DNA of 57,413 nt from Microcaldota archaeon (lineage in GTDB: Archaea > Micrarchaeota > Micrarchaeia > Micrarchaeales > Micrarchaeaceae): the NCBI GenBank assembly GCA_030040895.1, contig JASHSJ010000013.1, positions 1 to 57,413 on the forward strand. Direction: 5' to 3'. The notes under the pieces are model-generated. The model did no database searches. It was not told the origin of the DNA and was given only the letters and a program-made list of their open reading frames with translations. Made by a program: the position numbers and the translations under genes. Each line of letters starts with the position of its first letter. Within the stretch, counting starts at the first letter, position 1. Below, piece by piece: positions 7,529 to 14,611 of the stretch.

Positions 7529-7897
7529 ATGATCAGGATAAAGAGAATCTATGAAAGACCTGAATTCATAGACGGGACAAGGGTTCTTGTTGACAGGCTT
7601 TGGCCCAGAGGAGTAAGAAGGAGCACGGCCTATGTTGATATATGGATGAAGAATGTGGGACCTAGCAACGAACTAAGGAAGTGGTACGCCCATCAGGACA
7701 CCAGATGGGTTAGATTCAAGGCAAGATACATAAAGGAACTGGAAACCAATCCCACGCTCTTCCATCTTGTCAAACTTGCCCTTCATACTGACCCAATTAC
7801 GCTGCTTTTCGCTTCACAGAATGCCAAGCACAACAATGCTATTGTGCTACTGCAGGTTTTGAACAGGGAGCTCAAGAAGGCAAAGAAAAGGATGTGA
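7529..7897 (+). CDS. DUF488 family protein (YeaO-like)
   Basis: A 122-aa soluble protein with the family block VLVDRLWPRGV at about residues 20-30 and the ELRKWYAHQ...W..F...YIKEL pattern at about 49-72. Members of this family are widespread, small and functionally uncharacterised. A TATA-like TATTTAAAC near 7480-7490 gives a short leader before ATG 7529. MoxR follows after 13 bases and could share the transcript. Confidence 0.88.
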   Translation: MIRIKRIYERPEFIDGTRVLVDRLWPRGVRRSTAYVDIWMKNVGPSNELRKWYAHQDTRWVRFKARYIKELETNPTLFHLVKLALHTDPITLLFASQNAKHNNAIVLLQVLNRELKKAKKRM

Positions 7898-7910
7898 AGC
7901 TGGTCATAGA

Positions 7911-8831
7911 ATGCCGATAAACGCAAAAGAGACCTACGACAAAATATACGCGGAGGTCAAGAAGCACATAGCTGGAAATGAGAATACTATAAAGCTAATG
8001 CTAATGGCCATAATAGCAGATGGGCATGTGCTGCTTGAGGGAGTGCCGGGCGTGGCAAAAACCACAATGACAAAGACAATAGCCAGCACGCTTGATGCAA
8101 AGTTCGGAAGAATAGAAGGAACCGCAGACCTTCAGATAAAGGACGTAATCGGATACACATACATAGATGAAAACCATAATGTGCAGTTAAAGAAGGGTCC
8201 AATATTCACGAATATATTGCTGATCGACGAGCTGAACAGAACCCAGCCGACCGTTGCGACTGCATTCCTTGAGGCCTTGGAAGAGAAAAGAGTGACGATC
8301 GGAAACAATGACATAATACTGGACAAGCCGTTCATAACATTTGCAACGCAAAACCCACTGAATATTGAAGGGACATTGCCGCTCCCGAAAGTTCTTGCAG
8401 ATCGTTTCATAATGAGGATAGAAGTCAAGTATGCATCAGAAGAGCAAGAGCAGGAAATGCTCAGGCTCAAGGAAAAGGAAGAACTGGGCACAGAGCCAGT
8501 AAAGAAGATAATAGGGGTAAAAGAAATATTGGAGATGCAGAGCCTGGCTGACCGCATAGCAATGCCTGATGACGTTGTACAAGCTATAGTAAAGATGGTA
8601 GATGCAACAAGGAAAGAAATTCATGTTGTGATGGGAGGAAGTCCCAGGGCAGAGATAAGCTTCATGAGAGCAGCCAAGGCAAAGGCCCTCATAGAAGGAA
8701 GATCTTCAACATCTGTTGATGACATAATATTCCTGGCAAGGCCCGTACTCAGCCACAGGATAGCCGTAAAGGCATCAGGAGGCCTTGGGGTAAACGGCAT
8801 AATAGACGGAATAGTGGCCATGCAGAAGTAG
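7911..8831 (+). CDS. MoxR-type AAA+ ATPase
   Basis: MoxR proteins are AAA+ chaperones that help mature or activate partner complexes, often with VWA-domain proteins. Walker A GVPGVAKT is at 44-51, Walker B LLIDELNR at about 103-110, sensor 1 ATQNPLN at about 145-151, and the C-terminal lid with sensor 2 (GGSPRAEISF) at about 243-252. Length (306 aa) is normal. No VWA or DUF58 partner is next to it, which is unusual. The nucleoside phosphorylase starts five bases after its stop. The first nine Ile codons are all ATA, showing the codon bias of this genome. Confidence 0.93.
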   Translation: MPINAKETYDKIYAEVKKHIAGNENTIKLMLMAIIADGHVLLEGVPGVAKTTMTKTIASTLDAKFGRIEGTADLQIKDVIGYTYIDENHNVQLKKGPIFTNILLIDELNRTQPTVATAFLEALEEKRVTIGNNDIILDKPFITFATQNPLNIEGTLPLPKVLADRFIMRIEVKYASEEQEQEMLRLKEKEELGTEPVKKIIGVKEILEMQSLADRIAMPDDVVQAIVKMVDATRKEIHVVMGGSPRAEISFMRAAKAKALIEGRSSTSVDDIIFLARPVLSHRIAVKASGGLGVNGIIDGIVAMQK

Positions 8832-8836
8832 ATTCG

Positions 8837-9556
8837 ATGAAACCCATATTCATCCAGGCAAAAGATGGAGAGGTATCAGAAAAGGTAGTGGTGGGAGGAG
8901 ACCCTGGGAAGATAAAAGCGCTATCAAAACTGCTAGAGAAGCCTCGCCTTATAAATGAAAACAGGGGTTATCTGGTATACACGGGAAATTACAAAGAGCA
9001 TATGATAACACTTGCCGCACATGGGATAGGAGGTCCTTCGATGGCAATAGCAATGGAGGAACTAGGAATGTTAGGCGCAAGAACAATAGTTAGATATGGC
9101 AGCGCAGGCTCTTTGTCGGCAAATTTGAAAGTTGGCGATCTCCTGGTTGTCGAAGCTGCAGATCATGATAACGGGGGATTTTATTCACAATATTTTGGAA
9201 GCAAGAACATTGATTCGTCACCAGACCCAAAGCTAAGAATGGCGCTTGAAGAGCAGCTAAAGGCATCAGGTCTGAGCTATCATAAGGGTCGGGTATTTAC
9301 CACTGAAACATTCTATGCGGAAGACGAGAACTTCCTTGAGAGACATTCAAAGGCAGGCAGAGTTGCAGTAGAGATGGAATGTGCGCCTTTATTCACTCTC
9401 AGCAAGCACAGAGGATGGAAGAGTGCTGCGGTTGTACTGATAAGCGATAGTCTTGTTGAAAAGGACAATGCTTTACTCAGCAATCCAGCTGAATTCAACA
9501 AGATATCTGAGAAGGGCGCGATTGCGATATTCGATACATTGATAGGATTCGAATGA
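8837..9556 (+). CDS. Nucleoside phosphorylase (PNP/UDP family)
   Basis: Cleaves a purine or pyrimidine nucleoside with phosphate to base plus (deoxy)ribose-1-phosphate. The phosphate loop VVGGDPGKI lies at about 18-26. The AAHGIGGPSMAIAMEEL segment at about 60-76 and RYGSAGSL at about 87-94 are typical of hexameric PNP/UP enzymes, and VEMECAPLF at about 177-185 is the substrate-binding Met-Glu region. ISDS.V near the C-terminus supplies the usual catalytic Asp. Base specificity cannot be told from sequence alone. Salvage fits an organism with reduced de novo synthesis. Confidence 0.9.
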   Translation: MKPIFIQAKDGEVSEKVVVGGDPGKIKALSKLLEKPRLINENRGYLVYTGNYKEHMITLAAHGIGGPSMAIAMEELGMLGARTIVRYGSAGSLSANLKVGDLLVVEAADHDNGGFYSQYFGSKNIDSSPDPKLRMALEEQLKASGLSYHKGRVFTTETFYAEDENFLERHSKAGRVAVEMECAPLFTLSKHRGWKSAAVVLISDSLVEKDNALLSNPAEFNKISEKGAIAIFDTLIGFE

Positions 9557-10978
9557 TCATACGTAGCCCCATCTGTGGAGCTTTGGATAGTCCTTTATCC
9601 ACCTGTCAGAAATGTCGATTCTGTATATTGCATTCGGCACCAGTATCTGCTTCAGGTTCTTATAGGCCGATGTCTTTGCATCGAATATTGTATCTCCGCT
9701 ACCGGTAACAACAAATCCATAACCTAGAGACCCGGCAGTTACCCACGTGCCACCATCCATCTTGAGGTCACCGAGATGGAAATGTTCTTTTGCACGTTCG
9801 TCGAATATCATGACAGGCATGCCTTTTCCATATCTCTCAAACCCGTCTTCATAGGGATAAGTAGGAACGCAAACCACTACCCCTATTTGGTATCCGTCGT
9901 CGGCCTCTATGAAATCAAGTGTCTTGTCGACCAATCCTACCAATAGGTCTGTTACTCTTGTATGGCCCTGCAGTCCCTCAAAGACAAGATCTATGAGCGG
10001 ATAACCAAAACGTGATGTGAATTCAAGCGGCCATATCCCATCCTGATTGACTATGCAATTGACGTCTATCGTGCCAACGTATCCGTCTTTCTTCAGGTCA
10101 TCCTCTATCTTCTTGAGCGTGCTCTTGAAAAGCTTGAGCTTGTCGAATGTGAAGAATCCGTGTGTTCCCATCTCACCAGTAAATACTCCTAGGTCGCCAG
10201 TCAGCAGGCGTTTGTTCTCGAAGTTCATATACACTGGCATGATGAATTTCTCGCCGTTGAAGAATGCGGTAACAGCCACCTCGACTCCTTCTATGACCTC
10301 CTGTAGGACGAACTTTGGCTCCCCCCATGCAGTATTCCAGTTCCTGTTGTAGTGCTCCATTAGCTGTATGAGATCTGCGTTGTCCTTTGACTGTGCAACG
10401 TAGAGCAGGCTCTTCTCATCGCCAGCCTTGCCCACGAACTTTATGACAAATCTCATGTTCTGATCTCTAAGAAACCGTTTTGCCGAAACGAAACTGTCGA
10501 ACTCAAACGTCTGCGGAACTCTTACGCTCATCTTTGCGAAATAATCAAGCGCGAACTTCCTATCCAGTTCTAGCTGGTCTCCAAGATAACTTCCGCCTAT
10601 GACTTTGAACCCGCTCTGCCTGAGTTCGTTCTGCCTGAACCCAAATCCTATGTCATCAAACAAGATTATGTCCGCCCAGCTCTTCTCGCTCTCCCAGTCC
10701 GTGGTCTTTTCTACTACATCGTCAACAACATCATGAGAACTTTGATCCTGGATGAACATCTTGACGCTGTTTCCTTCTTTCTTGAGCTGGTATGCTATGT
10801 CGGTGCCGCATCCTTCGCCTGAAACAATTAGGAACTTGTATTTCTTCTTCTCCTCTTTCTTTTCTTCCTTCTTTTCCTCTTTCTTCTCTTCTTTCTTCTC
10901 CTCAGACTTCTTTTCTTCGGTTTTCTTCTCTTCTAGTTTCTTTTCATCTGATTTTTTCTCGTCGTTATTTGATGGCAT
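9557..10978 (-). CDS. PurD-like ATP-grasp ligase with Lys/Glu-repeat N-terminus
   Basis: Residues 47-473 resemble phosphoribosylamine-glycine ligase: an N-terminal Rossmann-like part (FLIVSGEGCGTDIAYQL), the ATP-grasp core (QEVIEGVEVAVTAFFNGE, then GVFTGEMGTHG) and the metal/ATP segment WPLEFTSRFGYP. The usual Gly-rich ATP loop is altered (IKFVGKAGDEKS), so substrate is uncertain. Residues 6-46 are a repeat of KK/EE units that normal PurD lacks, encoded by a pyrimidine-rich stretch at about 10843-10965. No other purine biosynthesis gene is nearby. It may be a divergent GAR synthetase or another carboxylate-amine ligase. Its stop is immediately adjacent to the convergent phosphorylase stop. 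Confidence 0.75.
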   Translation of the reverse strand: MPSNNDEKKSDEKKLEEKKTEEKKSEEKKEEKKEEKKEEKKEEKKKYKFLIVSGEGCGTDIAYQLKKEGNSVKMFIQDQSSHDVVDDVVEKTTDWESEKSWADIILFDDIGFGFRQNELRQSGFKVIGGSYLGDQLELDRKFALDYFAKMSVRVPQTFEFDSFVSAKRFLRDQNMRFVIKFVGKAGDEKSLLYVAQSKDNADLIQLMEHYNRNWNTAWGEPKFVLQEVIEGVEVAVTAFFNGEKFIMPVYMNFENKRLLTGDLGVFTGEMGTHGFFTFDKLKLFKSTLKKIEDDLKKDGYVGTIDVNCIVNQDGIWPLEFTSRFGYPLIDLVFEGLQGHTRVTDLLVGLVDKTLDFIEADDGYQIGVVVCVPTYPYEDGFERYGKGMPVMIFDERAKEHFHLGDLKMDGGTWVTAGSLGYGFVVTGSGDTIFDAKTSAYKNLKQILVPNAIYRIDISDRWIKDYPKLHRWGYV

Positions 10979-11012
10979 TCTATTTCACTTGCAAATTATT
11001 GTTTGAATAAAA

Positions 11013-11021
11013 ATATAAATA
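11013..11021. promoter_or_regulatory. A/T box shared by divergent genes
   Basis: ATATAAATA lies 39 bases from the ATG of the minus-strand PurD-like gene (10978) and 26 bases from the ATG of a 21-codon ORF on the plus strand (11043). No other TATA-like sequence is closer to either start. One box may therefore position TBP for both directions. Confidence 0.4.
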
Positions 11022-11042
11022 CAAGATGATATCTTTGTAACT

Positions 11043-11108
11043 ATGAATAAAATTGTGCTTGGGCTTTGCCTCGCTTTCGTTTGCCTGCTTTTGGTCTCAA
11101 TATCTTGA
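11043..11108 (+). CDS. Possible 21-aa hydrophobic peptide
   Basis: Open frame MNKIVLGLCLAFVCLLLVSIS ending in TGA. It has a charged start followed by 16 hydrophobic residues, like a minimal single-span membrane peptide, with two cysteines. The ATG is 26 bases from the centre of a TATA-like box (11013-11021), ideal for a leaderless mRNA. An ORF this short can arise by chance, and I have no homology to rely on. Confidence 0.25.
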   Translation: MNKIVLGLCLAFVCLLLVSIS

Positions 11109-11151
11109 GCGCTTTAGATAAAAATAAATACACGTACTTTGTTTTAGTCCT

Positions 11152-11382
11152 ATGGTGGGTGCATACAGAGGTCATATTGATCTGAGGTGGAACCCGGAGA
11201 GGCAGGATATAGGAAGGAGGTTACCGTATCTCGTTAGGGAACTCGAAGGTGTGCGCTACGAAGTGACCACAAATGATGTTGAAAAAGGCCCTGCGCTTCA
11301 GCTCAAAATGGGGGAAAAAACAGTTACTGGGGAAAAGGAGGTAAGAGAGTTCGTAGAGGAGCTGCTTAGGGTAAGAGGCTGA
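11152..11382 (+). CDS. Small hypothetical protein, 76 aa
   Basis: Not recognised. A soluble alternating-charge protein with likely alpha/beta structure: DLRWNPERQDIGRRL, then VRYEVTTNDVEKG, then KTVTGEKEVREFVEELLRV, which looks like a C-terminal helix. It has no Cys and no membrane segment. A TATA-like AAAATAAATAC around 11124-11134 is 22-25 bases upstream of the ATG, so the mRNA is probably leaderless. It converges on the membrane protein gene to its right. Confidence 0.6.
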   Translation: MVGAYRGHIDLRWNPERQDIGRRLPYLVRELEGVRYEVTTNDVEKGPALQLKMGEKTVTGEKEVREFVEELLRVRG

Positions 11383-11392
11383 AGTATTTCCT

Positions 11393-11914
11393 CTATGAAT
11401 TATACCTTGCGCTTTTCTTGAACCTTGCTGCGTATTGCTCGTAGCTGCTATTTATGTGGTGGGCTTCGCCGATTATCATTCCGGTGGTCCCCGCAAGCAC
11501 TATCTCTACTACAACAGCAAGTATTACAGATTCTGGATACGCGTATGCTATTCCAAATCTGGCTATATAGGAAACAAGCCAGATAACCATTATGAAGGGA
11601 GACCTTGTGTAGAACGTGGTGCCGTTCTTGTCAAAGAACTTGACGCCACCCGCAAGCCTCCTGCCTATAATGTACCCGGCTATCAATGTGGCTAATGATG
11701 CAGTTGCATCGATGTAAGATGGGTTCAGCACTGCGAGCCCAAACAGCGTAACAACAAAATACATGATCGGGCGCCTGTAAACATTCGTCTTGGTGTACTT
11801 CATGCCCTTTAATCCACGATATATTCCAAGCGAGAGTACTACGGCTATGATTATCAGCACTCCGCCTAGATACTGTGCAGGTATGCTGCTTATGCTTGGT
11901 ATTTGGAGTAGCAC
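11393..11914 (-). CDS. Integral membrane protein (DUF1453/CcdC-like)
   Basis: 173 aa with about five hydrophobic helices (roughly residues 15-32, 47-65, 70-88, 104-122, 127-150) and a short basic C-terminus. The central IIGRRLAGG...FFDKNGTTFYTRSP segment followed by a helix resembles the conserved middle of DUF1453/CcdC-type proteins, but I hold that assignment loosely. No catalytic motif is visible. Probably on its own transcript. Confidence 0.55.
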   Translation of the reverse strand: MLLQIPSISSIPAQYLGGVLIIIAVVLSLGIYRGLKGMKYTKTNVYRRPIMYFVVTLFGLAVLNPSYIDATASLATLIAGYIIGRRLAGGVKFFDKNGTTFYTRSPFIMVIWLVSYIARFGIAYAYPESVILAVVVEIVLAGTTGMIIGEAHHINSSYEQYAARFKKSARYNS

Positions 11915-12025
11915 TTAATCACGAGTGGACTCTGCGTTCTACCCACGTGAAGTGATGTGGACTTTGCATATATATAGTTTATTACCCATGATAAGATGTA
12001 AATTAGCTAACGTAATGCTATAGTG

Positions 12026-12559
12026 ATGCACGTGCTCAAAAATAAGAACACTCTGATCTTATTAATAATCATAGTAGTCATTATTATCGCGGCTGTGGCG
12101 TTTTTACTATCATGGAAACAAAGCACATTTGTAGTTCCTATAGTTCCTAAATCTTACTTTACCATCCCGCCAGGACAAGCTGTGCAGTATAATCTGACTA
12201 ACCTAACAGTACCACAAGGCTATAATGTTACTTTGAAAGGAGAATTTGTAGCAAACAACAACCTAAAAGTTGCGGTTCTAAATAACGCACAGATGGCTGC
12301 TTTCACTAATTTTAGAATAGCTACGGATTTTAATAAAACATATAACAACCTAAGCTCAGCTGTAAGCTATACTTTTAATGCTACTGATACTGCTGATAAT
12401 TCAAAGGTGGTGGTTGTAGATGTAGTAAATTTAAGGCTTTCACCTGGCAATTATCATATATTATTTTACAACATCAATCCCAAATATCTAGCACAGAATT
12501 CAACTTACTGGGCCAATGTGAGTATGGCAACTCCGATGGTTCTGAACTATACTCGTTGA
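12026..12559 (+). CDS. Membrane-anchored, sequon-rich extracellular protein
   Basis: One N-terminal transmembrane helix (about residues 9-29, very Ile/Val-rich) precedes an extracellular domain of about 145 residues with probable beta structure. I count nine N-X-S/T sequons (for example NLT, NVT, NKT, NST, NYT), so it is a likely target of AglB. No cysteines occur outside the helix. ATG 12026 is preferred over the GTG directly before it. The gene is visibly more A/T-rich than its neighbours. Family unknown; a role in the cell envelope is inferred. Confidence 0.65.
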   Translation: MHVLKNKNTLILLIIIVVIIIAAVAFLLSWKQSTFVVPIVPKSYFTIPPGQAVQYNLTNLTVPQGYNVTLKGEFVANNNLKVAVLNNAQMAAFTNFRIATDFNKTYNNLSSAVSYTFNATDTADNSKVVVVDVVNLRLSPGNYHILFYNINPKYLAQNSTYWANVSMATPMVLNYTR

Positions 12560-12597
12560 GTCCGGTGGACTTTTGGTCCCCTCGACTACAAGTTAAA

Positions 12598-12669
12598 TGG
12601 ACTCTGCGGGAATCGAACCCGCAACCTTCCGCTTGCAAAGCGGACGCTCTACCATTGAGCCAAGAGCCC
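12598..12669 (-). tRNA. tRNA-Ala (UGC)
   Basis: 72 nt on the minus strand. The acceptor stem GGGCTCT pairs with AGAGTCC and contains the G3-U70 wobble that identifies tRNA-Ala. The anticodon stem TCCGC/GCGGA encloses loop TTTGCAA with anticodon TGC. The T arm GCGGG-TTCGATT-CCCGC is perfect. Discriminator is A; CCA is not encoded. No intron. Confidence 0.97.
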
Positions 12670-12697
12670 ATGTCATGAACTTTGATGATAAGCATAT

Positions 12698-13573
12698 TTA
12701 TGGATTTCTCTGCCTAGGGCTTTCATTCTCCTCCCAGAGCATGCAGAAAGGGGATTTATGAGTTCTTGATGGCTGGTCGCTCATCACCCATTCTGGGTTT
12801 CCATAAAGCTGCCTTGAAAGGCGCTCTGCGCTTGCTAGTATCGATGCGCTTGTGCTTTGTTGTGCATGCTCGAAACTCCCCCCAGTAAGAGCTTGTGTCA
12901 TGGTATCCATTAGCTGGTCCTTTATATCCTGCGTTGTGCCCAGTTTTCTCCTTGCTATGCTCCGTATGCTAGGCAGCTGGCCTATCCTGTCAAGGTCTTC
13001 CTTTTCCAGCCTCCACAGTTTGTCTATGGCTCCTACATCGTATGGCTCGACAACAACCAATCCCTCGTATAGCAGGAACTGTCCTGGCGTAAGTCTCTGC
13101 GCATGGCCTGCCAAAGACCTTCCATTGAAGCGTATGCTGGATGTTCTCGGCAGTGATAGCTCTTCTCTTCCTATTCCTGCTACGCTTGCTATTGCATCAG
13201 CAGCCAGTCCGCCAAATCTTGTGTGCACATCATGGAGGGATCCTGCCCAGCCGTCCTTTTCGCTGATCGGTATTGCTACCGCATATTCAAGCGAATTGTC
13301 TGTCACGTAGAGCGGTCTTCCACCGGTCTTTCTCCTCGTTATATCTACTCCATCTAGATTGTCAAGCTTCAAGCATTCCTTGCTGTCATGCTCACACAGT
13401 ATTATGGACGGCTTTGTGAAATCATAAAACCTTAGAAAAATTCTTCCAGACTGGGCGCTTTCTAAGCTCATGGCTTCATCTATAGCCATATTCATCGCTG
13501 CTCCGTATCTCCCATATCCGAGAGATGTAGTCGCGGTGGTCTGCCTGCCCTGGGGTGGCATAGATTTCATCAT
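12698..13573 (-). CDS. Lipoate-protein ligase A-like protein
   Basis: Biotin/lipoate ligase fold that transfers lipoyl or octanoyl groups to carrier proteins. The signature RRKTGGRPLYV is at about 80-90, and NGRSLAGHAQR at about 150-160 corresponds to the family's GRK(I/V).GSAQR motif. In that second motif the conserved Lys that contacts the lipoyl-AMP is Ser here, so activity is in doubt. No lipoylated carrier or dehydrogenase complex genes are in the window. Two adjacent ATGs (13573 and 13570) are possible starts. Length of 291 aa is normal for the larger type. Confidence 0.78.
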   Translation of the reverse strand: MMKSMPPQGRQTTATTSLGYGRYGAAMNMAIDEAMSLESAQSGRIFLRFYDFTKPSIILCEHDSKECLKLDNLDGVDITRRKTGGRPLYVTDNSLEYAVAIPISEKDGWAGSLHDVHTRFGGLAADAIASVAGIGREELSLPRTSSIRFNGRSLAGHAQRLTPGQFLLYEGLVVVEPYDVGAIDKLWRLEKEDLDRIGQLPSIRSIARRKLGTTQDIKDQLMDTMTQALTGGSFEHAQQSTSASILASAERLSRQLYGNPEWVMSDQPSRTHKSPFCMLWEENESPRQRNP

Positions 13574-13653
13574 AAATCCTATCTCTTTTAACTGATTATT
13601 AATGCTTTTGAGATTCGGATCGCACAGCTGATCTTAGGACAAGCGCTGCACGA

Positions 13654-13986
13654 TTACCTACGTTTTCCTCCTTTCTTGGTGCCCTTTGAAGACTTCATCC
13701 TCGTCTTCCTCTCTCTTATGACTCTCCTGCCTGCCGATCCTGTTGCGGTGAGTTTTTCTATGACCTGGAGGCCTTTTGATCCCTCCCTTGCCTCCTTTCC
13801 TGCCTGCTCCAACAACGAGTCCATAACGTTCTCGCTCATCGACTCCGAGTCGCTTGACGAGCTTGCCAGGAGCGCATTTTCCAAGTCACCGGCCTTCAGG
13901 ATCTTGTTGAGATCGTGCAGTCTCCTTATCTCCTCTATCTCCTTGCTGTACTTTGACTTTTTGCTCTCTTTCCTTGGGCCAGCCAT
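13654..13986 (-). CDS. Basic hypothetical protein, 110 aa
   Basis: Not recognised. The N-terminal half is charged and helical (SKEIEEIRRLHDLNKILKAG, residues 14-33), followed by a Ser-rich linker and a further helix. The last 25 residues are strongly basic (ERKTRMKSSKGTKKGGKRR), suggesting nucleic-acid or ribosome contact. It has no cysteines and no membrane segment. It is divergent from the CDC48-N-like gene, with about 130 bases between. Confidence 0.6.
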   Translation of the reverse strand: MAGPRKESKKSKYSKEIEEIRRLHDLNKILKAGDLENALLASSSSDSESMSENVMDSLLEQAGKEAREGSKGLQVIEKLTATGSAGRRVIRERKTRMKSSKGTKKGGKRR

Positions 13987-14115
13987 ATTGCGCCTTTTCT
14001 CATCTCGCTTAGGTTTCTAAAAGAAGGATATATATTGCTTTTGTTGATATTTCGGCTGCTGCCTTTCTATTCATGGAAAACCTTTATATCTTGACCTTCA
14101 TATGCTATTGATCTG

Positions 14116-14607
14116 ATGGCGAAGGCTGCGAAGCTCCCGGTTTCACACACGAACATCATAAGCGATGGAAGAGAGTCCTGGATAGACAAAAGGTTGAAGA
14201 AGAAGCTGGGCCTTTCCTATGGGGACGTGATACAGATAAAGTCAAAGAAGAAGACTACTGTTGCAGTTGTATGGGAAGCGGCAATGGGAGATGACAAAGA
14301 ATCCATCCGGCTTGATGACCTCATGCGCCATAACCTTGGTATAAAGGTTGGGGACATGGTTTCTGTGCGAAAAGTGCCGGTCCGGTCGGCCAGGTCAATA
14401 CGCCTGAGACCGCCTCGTGGGCAGAAGTTTGCTGCAAGCGAGAACTTTCCCCTTTATGTCAAGGGAAGGCTGAAGGAACGCCCGGTCATAAAAGGCGACG
14501 TCATACCAGTCTCTGTTTCTGGCGTCATGCTGAATCTTACAGTATCAAAAGTAGAGCCACTCGGGGTTGTCAGGATAGCAGACAAGACAGAAGTAGTGGT
14601 GGGATAG
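14116..14607 (+). CDS. Stand-alone CDC48 N-terminal domain (no ATPase)
   Basis: The 163 residues match only the substrate- and adaptor-binding N region of CDC48/VCP/VAT. A double-psi beta-barrel covers about 1-95 (LGLSYGDVIQIKS, then LDDLMRHNLGIKVGDMVSV), and the four-stranded CDC48 domain 2 about 100-163 (FPLYVKGRLKERPVIKGDVI, then VVRIADKTEVVV). The AAA modules that should follow are absent; the frame ends in TAG five bases before the next gene on the other strand. It could be a free adaptor that competes with or loads a separate CDC48. A TATA box (CTTTATATC, about 14089-14097) makes the mRNA nearly leaderless. Confidence 0.85.
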   Translation: MAKAAKLPVSHTNIISDGRESWIDKRLKKKLGLSYGDVIQIKSKKKTTVAVVWEAAMGDDKESIRLDDLMRHNLGIKVGDMVSVRKVPVRSARSIRLRPPRGQKFAASENFPLYVKGRLKERPVIKGDVIPVSVSGVMLNLTVSKVEPLGVVRIADKTEVVVG

Positions 14608-14611
14608 AAGA

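Noticed and set aside
10752-11010. Phe/Ser-rich plus-strand ORFs opposite the Lys/Glu tract
   Set aside because: They are the complement of the KK/EE repeat (pyrimidine-rich strand) and have no coding character.
12474-12695. Minus-strand ORF of 73 aa across tRNA-Ala (GSWLNGRASALQAEGC...)
   Set aside because: It is the well-known spurious translation of a tRNA-Ala gene; the tRNA fold explains the sequence.
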